Shown: in pieces, positions 11,416 through 22,235 of the stretch
Position numbering within the stretch: the first letter of the stretch is position 1
Layout: each line of letters starts with the position of its first letter
Assembly: GCA_030533445.1 (NCBI GenBank)
Contig: CM060080.1
Coordinates: 18,863,377-18,927,376 of the forward strand
Reading direction: 5' to 3'
Source of the DNA: Cyprinodon diabolis
Taxonomy: Eukaryota; Chordata; Actinopteri; Cyprinodontiformes; Cyprinodontidae
DNA: 64,000 bases
Notes under the pieces: model-generated
The model's database searches: none
What the model was told of the DNA's origin: nothing
What the model saw: the letters and a program-made list of their open reading frames with translations, nothing else
Position numbers and translations under genes: made by a program

Positions 11416-12588
11416 AGGCAACCATAACAAGCTTCCTTAGTTCAAATTCAAACCAGAAATGCTCATAATCACAACTCAGTACATTTGTAGCTGCAAGTTG
11501 TGCACATGAATATGCCAAATGCTGAAAAAGAACTAGAAAGGGTATGCTGTTCAATTTTAAATTCTGTAAAGAACCTTTGCCCAAGAATGAAATTACAATT
11601 TTCTCAGTTTAACTCACTGAAAAGTCGGGATTGCAGCAGAAGTTGAAAAGGTGTTTTAAAAAAAAAAAACCAAATAGGTGTCTTTTTCTGTGGGTTTTTG
11701 TGATACAACAATTGGATTTGCTTGGACCCTATCCTTCACAACAGACATCTGGTGGGTATTCACAATGACATTAGAGAAAATCATTCCAGAAGATGAAGGA
11801 CTTTTTTATGATTTAATCTAAGATATACCAACCTTTACTGTATATGATGTCATATTTCATCAAGAAAAAAAAGAACATGGTGGATTTTCTTTATGGTATT
11901 AATTAAAAGACATCATTGAACAAAGAAATAAAGCAGTGACAACACTTGCTGTGGTCTGTTTTTAATGTTTAATTTGTCTGGATTACATTCAATGAGATAA
12001 AGAACAATTACTGTTCAAAATTCAAAAATTCAAAGACAATTTGACAGCACTCAGTGCCTATTAGCTTGATCATCTGACAGCTAGAAGATGAGCAAGCAAA
12101 GAGCCTTTGTTCACAAAGGTCTCATTAACTCAGCAACCTTCAACAAACTACTAAAACTGTGCGTCAGTCTCTTTATCTACATCAAATGATGTCTGTTTGT
12201 ACCGGCAAACATTCAGACAAAAAGACCATCATCTCTCTCAGTTGTGTAGCTAAAACTCTTCCGTTATGACAAATTGTTAAAGTTTGCCTTGTTTTTTTAC
12301 TCTTTGGAATTAAAACCATAGAATATAAACTAACTAAGGTTAAGGATTTTAGTTGATGCTACAGCTGTTTTAAATGTTGGAACAAGTATAAATAGGGCTG
12401 GTAACACCTGTTTATTCTTGCAGGGTAAAAGAGTGGGGGCTAATGCCTATCTCTAGCAGACCCCAGGTGAGAGGTGCAGTACAACATGGGGATTTGGCAA
12501 AAATGCAAACATAAACATGCACGTATATTTGTAACTAATCGCAGTTGGATAGGAAAAAGACTAAAGGAGTCATGACCTGTTATTTTAC
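11416..12588. other. Unique DNA with one SINE scrap
   Basis: A minus-strand scrap of the GATG SINE body lies near 12,425-12,490 ('ggggctaatgcctatctc'). No gene is seen. Confidence 0.55.
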
Positions 12589-12596
12589 ATATAGAG

Positions 12597-13539
12597 TAGG
12601 GCTGGGCGATAATTCAATAACAATATATATCGATCGATAGACGTGTGGCGCAATAGAAAAAAAGAGGGTCGATAAAAGTTCGATAAAAAAACACAGTTTT
12701 CCTTCCTTCTCATTGTAGCCTAGCATGTAGGTTTATGCTAGTCACTATTTCCTCCCAACCAATCACAATCGCGGACCCAGGCACGCCGTCACAAAGCAAG
12801 GAGAGGCGGAGGAAATTGTTCCAAAGAAGGGTTTTTGTAGTTCACCAGTTTGGCAGTATTTCGGTCATGGCAAGTTGGACAAAAAACAAACCACAGTCAT
12901 CTGTAAAATGGGTCGGGAACCAGTGAAAATGAAGTCTGATAACACAACCAACTTTTTTTTTTTTTTTATCATCTCAGCCGCTCACACCCGCAGGAGTACG
13001 AGCTGTGTAGGCCCCAGCGCGGCTCTCCTCCGAGGAATCTTCGGGAATTTCGGGAAAATATATATATATATTTTCAGTTCTGGGCAGTTTCCCACTTAGT
13101 TCTAACAATTGAGAGAAAAATGCTGAGGGACCAGCAACTTCAAAGTAATAACTCAGGTTAAAGCAGGAAACTAAGCTGAACCAGGTTCAGCTTAGAAGAA
13201 TGGGGGGGGTCCATTTATTTATTTGTTATATTTATTTTGGTCATTTTTCTGGTCACTTTAGTTTATTCTTTGTCAGTGTTTAATAACATAACTCAGGTCT
13301 CTTAAGTTATTTTTCTTTAAAACAATTCTGTTATGGTTAAAAAAGTTGGTTAAATAAATATTTAATTGGAAGTCTGTGTTTGTGTTCTTTATTAAAATTA
13401 AATCATTTAGCAATATCATAAAATGTCCAGACAGAGCTGCACATAAAATATGGTTTCAAATCTTTTCAATAATTATCGATATCGATCAATATGCATTTTT
13501 TTTTATAGATATGCTTTTTTTCTATATCGCCCAGCCCTA
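12597..13539. mobile_element. Non-autonomous hAT element
   Basis: The ends are inverted repeats TAGGGCTGGGCGATA and TATCGCCCAGCCCTA, with AT-rich TCGATA-containing subterminal sequence on both sides. The 8-bp flanks ATATAGAG (12,589-12,596) and ATACAGAG (13,540-13,547) differ at one base, which fits a slightly aged hAT target duplication. The 943-bp body has only short frames (12,735-12,926 and 12,875-13,099) with no transposase domain. One, starting MASWTKNKPQSS, may be the decayed N-terminus of a transposase. Confidence 0.85.
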
Positions 13540-13547
13540 ATACAGAG

Positions 13548-14100
13548 TCCTGTAATTTTCTTTTGTGGAAAAATATTAAACAGAGCTCATTCTGACCCCT
13601 TTTCATACCTCTTGCATATGGTATAAACAGGAATTGGACTACTGCAAAAGTACATCAATGGGGATGTGGCGTTAGCAACATTAGCAGTTTGCCATGACTC
13701 ATTTATGTACATATACTATTACTTACTGGTTTCATACACAATAAGTGAAAAAGCAGACAAGCATCGACACCAACTGAGTACAGGGGAATTCCTAATTGTT
13801 GGAATCCCTCCTTTTAGTGGAATAGAGATGGGCATGATGAAAGCAAGTTGGGCAAATGTAAGCATCTTTATACAAAAGTGGTAAATCAAACCGGACAACC
13901 ATAATTGTGCTTTGAGAGAGCATGCTCTTGTAGGTTTTTCTGGTTTAAACATAGAGCTGACAATAAAAAACCTACAGTAAGCTAATCTCATCCTCAGGAT
14001 TTTCCGGCAGGTTTTCTAACTAAAGCAAACATCTGAACACACATTTCAACATGATAAAAGTAATACGTATGGGTAATGAGTTCTTTTTGTTCCCAGCTTT
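13548..14100. other. Unique DNA, no gene seen
   Basis: No exon or recognised repeat. Two overlapping frames on opposite strands (13,666-13,991) have no domain. Confidence 0.55.
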
Positions 14101-14330
14101 TTTATTATCACTACACTGTCACAAGTACAGAGCAACAAAATTAACTCTTTGCATTTAACCCAACCCCTTGGAGGGCAGTGGGCTGCCATTAAGTGGCACC
14201 TGAGGAGCGGTATAGGGTTAAGGGTCTTTGCTCAGGGAACCAGAGTGGCAGTCTGTGGGAGTGGGGCTCAAACTCAGAACCTCTGGATTCCAAGAACAAT
14301 GCCCTAGCCACTAGGCTGCCACTTCACCAC
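14101..14330 (-). mobile_element. tRNA-derived SINE (second family), minus strand
   Basis: Read on the minus strand it starts with a tRNA-like head, GTGGCAGCCTAGTGGCTAGG, and a B-box-like GGTTCTGAGTTTGAGCC. It then runs through 'aacccttaaccctatacc' and 'gggttaaatgcaaagag'. The block at 16,765-16,965 has the same order of segments. Confidence 0.75.
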
Positions 14331-14859
14331 TTTTAGAATCATGATTTCTGACAAGGAGAACATACAGACTTCCCACAAATCTGTACCATTCTGTACCATT
14401 GACCAGCAGAGATGGCAAAAGTACTCACTTTCTGTACTTGAGTAAAAGTACAGATACTTGTGTTAAAAAATACTCTGGTAAAAGTGGAAGTACTGATTAA
14501 AGTTCTTTACTCAAGTAAAAGTAACAAAGTACAGGCTTGTAAATTTACTTAAAGTATAAAAGTAAAAGTAGAAACCACTTTTTTTCATGCCGTTGCCTAC
14601 ATTTTAAATGGATGTCTGCCAATAGGACTAGATCTCCGTTGTGTTCATTTTCAATCATCTCGTCGTCCATACTACTATGCTAACGCCACCGCCACCAAGC
14701 TGCAATGATTTGCCGCGAATGAATACCGCCAAATCTGTCGATTCATCTTTGTGAGATAACGGCTCGCCAGCTCCCGTCTCACGTTAGAGGAGGAGTAAGC
14801 AGATGACTTGCAAAAAGGTGGTAAGAACCAGCGGACGACAAAATTCCAGTTCAAAAGCG

Positions 14860-15326
14860 TGTAGCGGTTTATTTACTGGTGTGATGGTGAAGACAAAAAA
14901 AACCCCAAAACAAACAAAATACTTTCAAATAAAGAAAACAAAACCGGCCATTGCAGGCAATACAAAACACTGACAGCCTCACAGCAAGCTGACTTTAAAT
15001 ATAGTCTCTCTAAGCAGACCTTCAAAAGCAGTTTCTCCAACCAGTCTCTCCAAGCAGCCCTCCCAAGCCATTGGGAGTGTGCCCCTTAAATAGACCCACC
15101 AATAACCAGCCAATTGGGACAGCCCAACTAAACAGGAAGGCAAATCCCCAATAAAGCACAGTTAACATTGTAGAAAACAAAATACAGACAATAGCATCAT
15201 TCATACAAAAAACATACATATTTATGAAATAATTTAACCATACTAACATTACCCTTTCACCAACTTATTACCATGCAAACAATTATTTCATACATTGAAA
15301 TCCCACTTAACACACCTGTCCCCACA
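14860..15326 (-). mobile_element. Probable nested solo LTR, minus strand
   Basis: The segment starts TGTAGCGG and ends CCCCACA. On the minus strand it has CCAAT-like and TATTTAAGG signals in the first half and AATAAACCGC just before the end, the order expected of U3-R-U5. Flanks AAGCG and AAGTA match at 3 of 5 bases, which is weak. The sequence character changes sharply at both edges relative to the hAT core. An unrelated AT-rich insertion is the alternative. Confidence 0.45.
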
Positions 15327-15589
15327 AAGTATTTTCCAATGCCCTGGGACAATGGATAAGAGACTGGCTCCGATGCGGTACGTGTTTCCACACGGACCAG
15401 TATGCTGACGGACCAAGGGCAAAAATGTGTAATTTGACAGGGAAGTTTTATTGCTGACTACGGAATGTATACTGAAGCTGTCGCAGTGGGTACCTTCAGA
15501 GTTTGCTACGCTGGTGAGTAAGTGAAGTGTTGAATGAAAGGTGATGTTGTAATTTCGGAACTAGTGTGAATTACCGGGTGAATTGTTTG

Positions 15590-15690
15590 GAACTGCCGCC
15601 GCCATGACGGCCGGTCTGTGGTGCATGCTGGGAAATGTAGTAAAGGACGCGACGCTGTGTGTTAGAGATGGCGGCTACACTTTAGGAACA
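15590..15690. promoter_or_regulatory. CpG-rich ZNF143/YY1-like promoter block inside the hAT
   Basis: GCATGCTGGGAAATGTAGTA (15,623-15,642) is, on the minus strand, an almost exact ZNF143/STAF site (ACTACA-TTCCCAGCATGC). It is flanked by YY1-like cores, GCCGCCATGACGG (15,598-15,610) and AGAGATGGCGGCTAC (15,664-15,678). The block is rich in CpG in an otherwise CpG-poor window. This combination is typical of vertebrate housekeeping and bidirectional promoters. No exon of a known gene follows: the ATGGCGGCT frame stops after five codons. Confidence 0.5.
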
Positions 15691-15935
15691 GAGGAGGAAA
15701 ACGGTTCCGTTTTCACAATCTTGTTCCATTGAAATGATTCAAAACTAAAGTAACGATACAATTTTTTAAAATGTAAGGAGTAGAAAGTACAGATATTTGT
15801 GTAAAAATGTAAGGAGTAGAAGTAAAAAGTCGCCATAAAAATAAGTAGTAAAGTAAAGTAAAAATATCAGAAAAATCTACTTGGGTACAGTAACGAAGTA
15901 TTTGTACTTCGTTACTTCCCATCTCTGTTAACCGG

Positions 15936-16764
15936 TCAGATTCAGGACAAATACTGTATGTTCAAACACTGTCCCACCTGTACAGTAATAAGAACAATCC
16001 CCAAGGCCAGCCAACCAACTCCAAGCAGCCTTTATATAATGCATAACAATGTTAAACAGTATGAATGTTAAATGCTAATAGGTGTATATCTTGTGGAATA
16101 ATGTATAGCTCACATCTTTAGGGCAAAGTGCGAATGCCTACATTTAATTATATTCAGAAGTATTTTAGAAATCCCAAAAGGAAATTCAACAATGCATAAA
16201 TTAAACTACTGCCTTTGTTTAAAGAGAGGATAGGTTAGCTACTAAAAACAAGAACCTCCTGTAGATGTCTGTATAAACGATGATCTGTAACTGAAACAAA
16301 CCATGTGAGTTGTAACAATGATGCTCAGGGTTGGAACCTTTTCTCTATGTTCTAATTCTGCCCATATCCAGAACGGCTAGAGTTCCCAGACTTTGAAGGT
16401 GTCCTAGTGCTGTACCTTCTAACAAATATTACATCATCAAGTTCTAAGTCATTCTTTGATGGTGGATCAGATATTTTCCATCAATAATATTCAAACTAAT
16501 TTCTACCCATTTAGTAATGTATTTGCTATAAGTTTTTTGGATTGAAGTGAAGCCATCTGTCAATCAGTCTGACAACTCACAAATCAGGGATTTCAATTTG
16601 TCCCTTAGCGGAACCGCCTTCCGCTGCATTGCCTCACTCTGGCAACATGATCAGGATTCTGTATTATGTAGGAAGGAATAGCAGACATGAAATTCTGTTT
16701 AAAAGCATTTAACTAAAGGCTAAAGTTAGTGGGGAACCTGCAATTCAGAGACACATTACCCAAA
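15936..16764. other. Unique DNA, no gene seen
   Basis: No exon, RNA gene or recognised repeat. Confidence 0.55.
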
Positions 16765-16965
16765 GTATTTAATAATTATTAAACTTCATTGATCTCACAT
16801 TGGAGAAATTTATCTCTGCATTTAACCTTTCCCCTTGGGAGCAATCAGGGGTTAAGGGTTTTGCTAAGGAACCCAGAGTAGAGGCTGTGGGGATCGAAAC
16901 CGGGTACTTGCAACCTTCTCAGGGCACAAGCGGATTGCTCTAACCCACTAGGCTAACACTCCGCT
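16765..16965 (-). mobile_element. tRNA-derived SINE with LINE-type tail, minus strand
   Basis: On the minus strand the head reads TAGTGGGTTAGAGC (A box) and CGGTTTCGATCCCC (B box), both close to the RNA polymerase III promoter consensus. The 3' end reads 'ccaatgtgagatcaatgaag', the same tail as the LINE end at 3130-3155, so this SINE probably borrows that LINE's machinery. Confidence 0.75.
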
Positions 16966-16985
16966 AAATAGTTTTTATTTTCTTA

Positions 16986-17085
16986 AGGCTGCCACCCATT
17001 GTGTGGCGCCAGAGGAGCAGTCTGGGGTTAAGGGTCTGGCTCAAGGACCCTGGGTTGTAGCCCTGAGGCTACTGATGGTAGCCTA
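16986..17085 (-). mobile_element. SINE fragment, minus strand
   Basis: This repeats the central part of the SINEs at 14,101 and 16,765: 'aggctgccacccattgtg', 'gaggagcagtctggggtt', 'aagggtctggctcaagga'. Head and tail are missing. Confidence 0.65.
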
Positions 17086-17506
17086 AAACTAAAAGGAGTC
17101 CTGGAAAATGTAAAACAAATCTATACTGCTGAATGCAGCACAGTTGTTCACGTTTCCAATGCTAACAAATGGTCCTTCCATTTTCTATCAAAAAATAAAT
17201 GTTTGCTTATATTTAGCTTGGAAAAACATGTGTTTCTAATAAACTGTATTGAAGGTAAGGTGGTGGCATGGGCTATAATATTAATACATTGCCTGATTAA
17301 AATTAAAAATGTGATAAAAAAACAACTCATTTTCACCATCCACTTGTTTATGTACTATATTATCTTACATGCTTTTGTAACTGTAAGCGGTGTCAGACAC
17401 AAGTTCATTCACAATCCACATTTCCATTATTAATTTTCCTCTGTTTGTGGAAGGAATGAAAATCTTAAAAAATCTTTTGTTGAAAAAATGTGCCTGCCAT
17501 CTTTTC
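17086..17506. other. Unique DNA, no gene seen
   Basis: AT-rich spacer. Overlapping short frames on both strands lack any motif. Confidence 0.55.
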
Positions 17507-17884
17507 TATTGTAATAGTGGAGGATTTCCGCATATTTTTTAAAAGACCTGCCCACTCCACTTAAGAAATAATGCACATGCACAACCCTGTACCCTCTCTC
17601 AAGAGTGATCACCTATTAAGCTTGTGAGACCATATATCCTCTTGCAGAGACCATTTCTCCCCATGCATGCTCTGTTTAAAAGTAGCTCTTTGCATAGCTC
17701 ATACAAGCTTACTTTCCAGAAAATTTGCAATTTTTCGATTTTGTAAGACTCACCAGAGGTCAGTGAAAATGGGGACAAACACATAGGAAGGCTTTACGTA
17801 AACATAACACCAGAATGATTGACAATTAGGACAACCACTTATTTTGATGATCCACCTGGCAAAAGAACATCCTCCACTATACTT
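17507..17884 (+). mobile_element. TTAA-flanked MITE, older copy
   Basis: This aligns end to end with 53,716-54,082 ('gcacatgcacaaccctgtac', 'cccatgcatgctctgttt', 'gtgaaaatggggac', 'aatgattgacaattagg'). The right edge is followed by TTAA (17,885-17,888). The left terminus has decayed (TAATAGTGGAGG where the better copy has TACAGTGGAGA). No coding capacity. Confidence 0.8.
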
Positions 17885-17888
17885 TTAA

Positions 17889-18467
17889 TATTTGCTTATT
17901 AGGCAATATGCCTCATTGAAAGCATCAAGCAACATTGTCCTCAGTTTGCCAGAGCTTTGCACTTTACCGGCTTGCTTTTCCACACTGGCAGAGTGATCTT
18001 GCATTTGGTATCACATCAATTCTATTTTGTTTTACTGCATTGGAATGAAACTACAGTAAATTGATAACTGCCTTTGTAAGGAAGCAAACACAGAACACAA
18101 GCTGGAGATCAAATTTATAGTAGTAAACATTCCAGTCAAATGTCAGCCAAATGGCAGCCAACTTCCAGCCTCTGGATTGACCCCCTACTTCTCTTGGGTG
18201 TGCATATTTTTTTTACTCTGACTCCACCCTTTGACTGAATTAAAGGGTCTGACCAGGAGAAGGCACTTCTCTTTAGATATTAATGTCCACAAATCATGAC
18301 AGAAAGAATATTTTAGTACAAAAATTGATGTTTGAAAAAGGAATCTTAGGGGACCAGCCAAGGGCCTATCAAGAAAAGCGGGGAAATTTTGAATGGCTAC
18401 TGCTGTACTTCCCAGAGTGAATGGTAGGAAAAGTAGTTTTTCAAATGTTATTGCTGGTGTCCTTCTA
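17889..18467. other. Unique DNA, no gene seen
   Basis: No exon or recognised repeat. Confidence 0.55.
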
Positions 18468-18758
18468 CACTGCAAAAATGATCTAGAATTAAGTAAAAAA
18501 TTCTTAAATTTAGTGTATTTACCCTTAATTTAAGTGGGTAAATACGATGATTTGCCAATGAAATTAGTATCTTTACTCTTAAAATAAGATAATCAGATAA
18601 TATGAACTTGAAATAAGACAATGCAATTGTTTTTTCTTCTTTTAAATGTAAATTGTCTTGTTCCATTGGCAAACCGTCTCACTTTCGTCCTCAATTGGAG
18701 AAAAAATGCACTTATTTTAAGTAAAAATTACTTAATTAGATTTCCATTTTTTGCAGTG
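18468..18758 (+). mobile_element. MITE, copy 2 of the CACTGCAAAA family
   Basis: The termini are CACTGCAAAAA and TTTTTTGCAGTG, an 11-bp inverted repeat. The body matches 2564-2827 along its length. The flanks do not show a convincing direct repeat. No coding capacity. Confidence 0.8.
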
Positions 18759-19642
18759 TACCTTGGCACTTTGGTAACCTACATGTATGCTCTAGTAGGC
18801 CAGCAAATGACCTAAACTCGAACAATTGTAAAGGTGGTCCTAATATGGCTGCTGCTTATAATTCTATACCTACTGTATGAAATAGGAAAGACTGTAATTA
18901 GTTGCTCCAACCGCTGTACTCACAGTCAGGAAAACTCTTACTCCCCTATATTTGTATTCAGTATATCTGCAAAACAGGTATGACGTTCCTTTATAAGTGT
19001 GGAACACGTCAACTTATTTTTGCCAAAAAGCAGAGTTGAATTACTCAGGGTGTAGATGAAGCTTATCAAATGCAAGGCACATTTTCTAAGTCATCTTTTC
19101 AGAATCAGAAACAATCTCTTTCATCTCCATTTCTCTCTTGCTCTCCATTTGGTTTAAACGCTCCTCTGAAGTCAGCTCAGGGCATTTGTATATCTCTGCT
19201 CCTCCTCACACACGTCTTCTGCATTCTCTGCATCCTAATCCTTCTTCCAGACTCATCTCACTGTCTTTGAAAGTGTTTTTTCTTTTTTTAATAACATTAT
19301 ACTATCCTTTGGCATTTTTGCTTTTCCACCTGTCTCACTAAGTCCCTTCTCTGATCCATCTATTTCCATCAGCCTGCTTCCAATGATAGAATGAATAATG
19401 ATAACTTCCACACAAAAAACCAACAGCTGAAAAAAAAATTGCTTTCCAGCTGACTCAGCTACCATACGACTAATGGCATTTACGCTGGCTGTTTTTTTTT
19501 TTTTTTTTTTGAAGAAACATACAAACATATTTGGAAGAGATTAGGCCCAAAATTAGACTGTATGCCTCGAAGAAGCATTAGTTGTCAGCAAATTGTCACA
19601 TGTCACAATAAATCAAGCACAGAGTAAGGGACATTGACAATG
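18759..19642. other. Unique DNA, no gene seen
   Basis: No exon or recognised repeat. A T run lies at about 19,491-19,510. Confidence 0.55.
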
Positions 19643-20343
19643 TGTCATGATTGGCTTTAAGGACTTAGCCCACATGCAGAACACAACGGAGTCTGAAGGA
19701 AAGTTTAACAAGGTTTATTGAAAGATGTACAATGATATAATACTGGATCTGGTTCTGGTACTGGTCCGGGACTGGTCTCTGAGTTTCTGGAGAGATGAGA
19801 GTTTGGTTAGCCAGGCTGATGATGGATTGATAGAGAGAAGAATCAGGATGTACCTTGAGGAGATTGTAACTGAGCCGTGAGGTGAGATACTGTAGGTCCA
19901 GAGTCAAAGATGTGGCAGAGTGTTTAAGCAGCAGCGTCTAGTTCCGAGCTAGAAGGTTTCTTGCTTGGGTTTGTTCCTTGCTCAATCAAAGAGCTGAAGA
20001 AGGAATCCAAACTGAGATCTTCAGGTTTGGCTTTCATGAGCAGGCAGGCAGGTTTCTAGGTGGAGCTCATCCAGAGCTTCAGGGTTTCCTGTGAGCTCAA
20101 AGACAAAGGCGATTAGAAGACTAGTTCCTCTCTAGAGTCTACTAGTAAAGTTCACACGTTCTGAGGCTCAGGTTCGCTAACCAAACTAGGGCAACACTCC
20201 GGCATCGAAGGAAGGTCTGGCAGCTGCTTAACTAGTGTGGACCTCTGATGAGCTGATGATCTCCAGGTGTGTAGAGGAATCAGCTCAGGAGGCCCACAGC
20301 GCTCTCTGCTGGAGATCAGGTGGCAGATCTCTGGATCCTGACA
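19643..20343 (-). mobile_element. Solo LTR, minus strand
   Basis: The 701-bp unit begins TGTCATGAT and ends ATCCTGACA, a TG...CA inverted pair, and sits between perfect 5-bp direct repeats CAATG (19,638-19,642 and 20,344-20,348). On the minus strand a CAATAAACC polyadenylation-like signal lies about 65 bp before the end, giving a U3-R-U5 order. Nothing internal (gag, pol) is present on either side, so it is a recombined single LTR. A Ty3/Gypsy-like origin is likely from the 'ctgcatgtgggctaa' end region, but is not proven. Confidence 0.8.
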
Positions 20344-20348
20344 CAATG

Positions 20349-21170
20349 TGGATGCTTTTGTAAATGCAAGAAGTGTTTGAAGTTACTTTCTTCTAGTCTG
20401 AATGTAAATCAAATGGTGAATACAAAACAATTTCAAGTAAGACTTATCACCAAAAGTTTAAAATCCCAACTCATAAATATTGATTTAATGGTGAAATGTC
20501 TTCTTTTTTGAATAAGTGTCCTTATGAGTCGTAACAAGTGTCTGGGATGGCTTCCTACCTGTTATCTCTGTATCTGTGGACTGTGCGTTGCTTTCTTTCC
20601 TGATCCGGCCAGATTAGTCAAGATCTTTACACAGATCCCGTCTGATCTGTATGTCTCCAAACATTCCCATGTCAACTTTCTAGCATTCAATCAGACCGAA
20701 GTTGACACTGTCTTCATAAAGAACGCAACACAAAGAGTGTGAATGAGTATAAAGCATAAAAACCATTGTGTGTGATTTTAAGGTTAACCAAAGCCATTTT
20801 CTTAACTTTGATCTCTGTGGTCTTTTTATAGTAGGCTCAACAAATACCTGCATGATCCTTAGGTAAAATACATTTGAACGTATAAACAAACTGAAATTTT
20901 CTAAATGTAGTAATGGGATGAAAAAGTGTGATTTTTAAAAATAAATCTACAGTGACAGGCTAACAGAAATTTAAGTTGGAAAAAAAAAAAAAGTTTAAGG
21001 AATATTTTACCTAAAAGAAAACAGCCTAAAGTGTTACCTCCACATGTGGGTCAGTTTGTCAATTAGTAGGAACTAGAAATCTTATTGTGGAGTTCCAATG
21101 TTTTTAATCATCTATTTGATTTATTGGGCTAATCTTCAATACAATAAGGCTCTCACTAATATAGATTTTA

Positions 21171-21171
<1 letters not shown>
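20349..21171. other. Unique DNA, no gene seen
   Basis: Short frames only, including 20,524-20,742 on the plus strand, which has no domain I recognise. Confidence 0.5.

Positions 21172-21246
<75 letters not shown>
21172..21246. repeat. (TA)n microsatellite
   Basis: About 37 uninterrupted TA units, followed by a short degenerate TA stretch. Likely to be length-variable. Confidence 0.97.
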
Positions 21247-21249
<3 letters not shown>

Positions 21250-21287
21250 AATATATATATAAAACACATTGAGGTTTCTCGATGTAT

Positions 21288-22235
21288 AGCCCCTGCCACA
21301 CCTTGGTAATTTAGACAGTGTATGCCTGACGTCCCAGAGTCTTCTAAAACACTGGCATATGCTGAACTTTCTACATATATTTTCTATTTTGGGCGTATAC
21401 ATAGAGTATTCATAACGAGTCCAGAACTTATGTCCACGACAGCCAAATTTATGCATAACACTTGGCAACGTGATGTCATAAGCCAGTGTCTTGAGGGAAG
21501 CTATGTGCCCGGAGGCGCCCGGCCTGAATATAAATGTTTTTTTCATTGCAGTATTAACCCAGCTGTTGTTTACCGCTTGCCCCCCCCCAAAAAAAAAGAA
21601 TAAATAAATAAATGAAAAGAAAAAAAAGAAAGAAAGAGGGTTTGCAGTTGCAGCAGATTCAAAGTAATGTGTGCTAGGAAGTGCGTTGGTTGTGGGTGTG
21701 AACGCAGGGAAGATCCATCACAGTCACCTTCATGCTCATCAAGCCTTGAGGAGTACTGAAGGTTTCCTCCTGAGAATCCCCTTTTATACCAAAACGCTGT
21801 CAATTCACAATTATACAGTCGCTGTAAGTTAGAAACATGCTCAGCCATCGTGTAGAACCCTTCAGATACGTTGATATGCGTTGGAGATAAATTCTTCATA
21901 AGTTACGCATAAGTTATGCACATGTTACTCATAGTTTTTGGACAGGCAAAACGCTATGACTTATGAGTTACTTACACTTAACATATGTGAATGATCACCA
22001 AAATTACCTGTAACTTATGCCCCATGTATGGCATACGCCAGCATACGTTGGAAAATTTTGAGCATGCTCCTGATTTCTTGACGTACTTGCCGTATGTCAA
22101 CGTGTGCCAGCGCGCTTCAGCATGCTCATAACTTAAACAAAACTGACCCATAACTTATCCAACATATGCCAGTGTTTTTGCCAGATTTTTTATGTCAGGC
22201 ATACGCTGTCTAAATCGTCAAGGTGTGACAGGGAT
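21288..22235. mobile_element. Long-TIR DNA transposon, copy 1
   Basis: The arms of about 70 bp are inverted: AGCCCCTGCCACACCTTGG on the left against CAAGGTGTGACAGGGAT on the right, followed inward by GTATGCCTGAC and ACACTGGCATATG. The core contains a CCCAGCTGTTGTTTACCGC segment and a purine-rich tract (21,590-21,645) that reappear, inverted, in the copy at 44,414-45,034. No transposase frame is seen. The other copy has a TTA duplication, suggesting a PIF/Harbinger-type element. Confidence 0.75.

Larger units (their letters stand above)
14407..15927. mobile_element. hAT-type element with 1.5-kb composite core
   Basis: The termini are CAGAGATGG and CCATCTCTG, with long subterminal runs of 'agtaaaagta' units in inverted orientation. 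This is the familiar 'AGTACTT...GTTACTTCCC' layout of a common teleost hAT family. Flanks TTGACCAG (14,399-14,406) and TTAACCGG (15,928-15,935) match at 6 of 8 bases. The core has no transposase. It contains an LTR-like insertion (14,860-15,326) and a CpG-rich promoter-like block (about 15,590-15,690). A consensus-like splice donor, CTG|GTGAGTAAG, lies at 15,513/15,514 on the plus strand. Confidence 0.8.

Noticed and set aside
12735..12926. Frame inside the hAT considered as an intact small protein gene
   Set aside because: It lies inside a decayed non-autonomous element and has no transposase or BED signature strong enough to call.
14101..17085. tRNA-like A and B boxes considered as true tRNA genes
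   Set aside because: No cloverleaf can be completed, and the boxes head SINE bodies that recur in the window.
21104..21301. Frame with Tyr-Ile repeats (also at 52,202-52,420)
   Set aside because: Translation of TA microsatellites.
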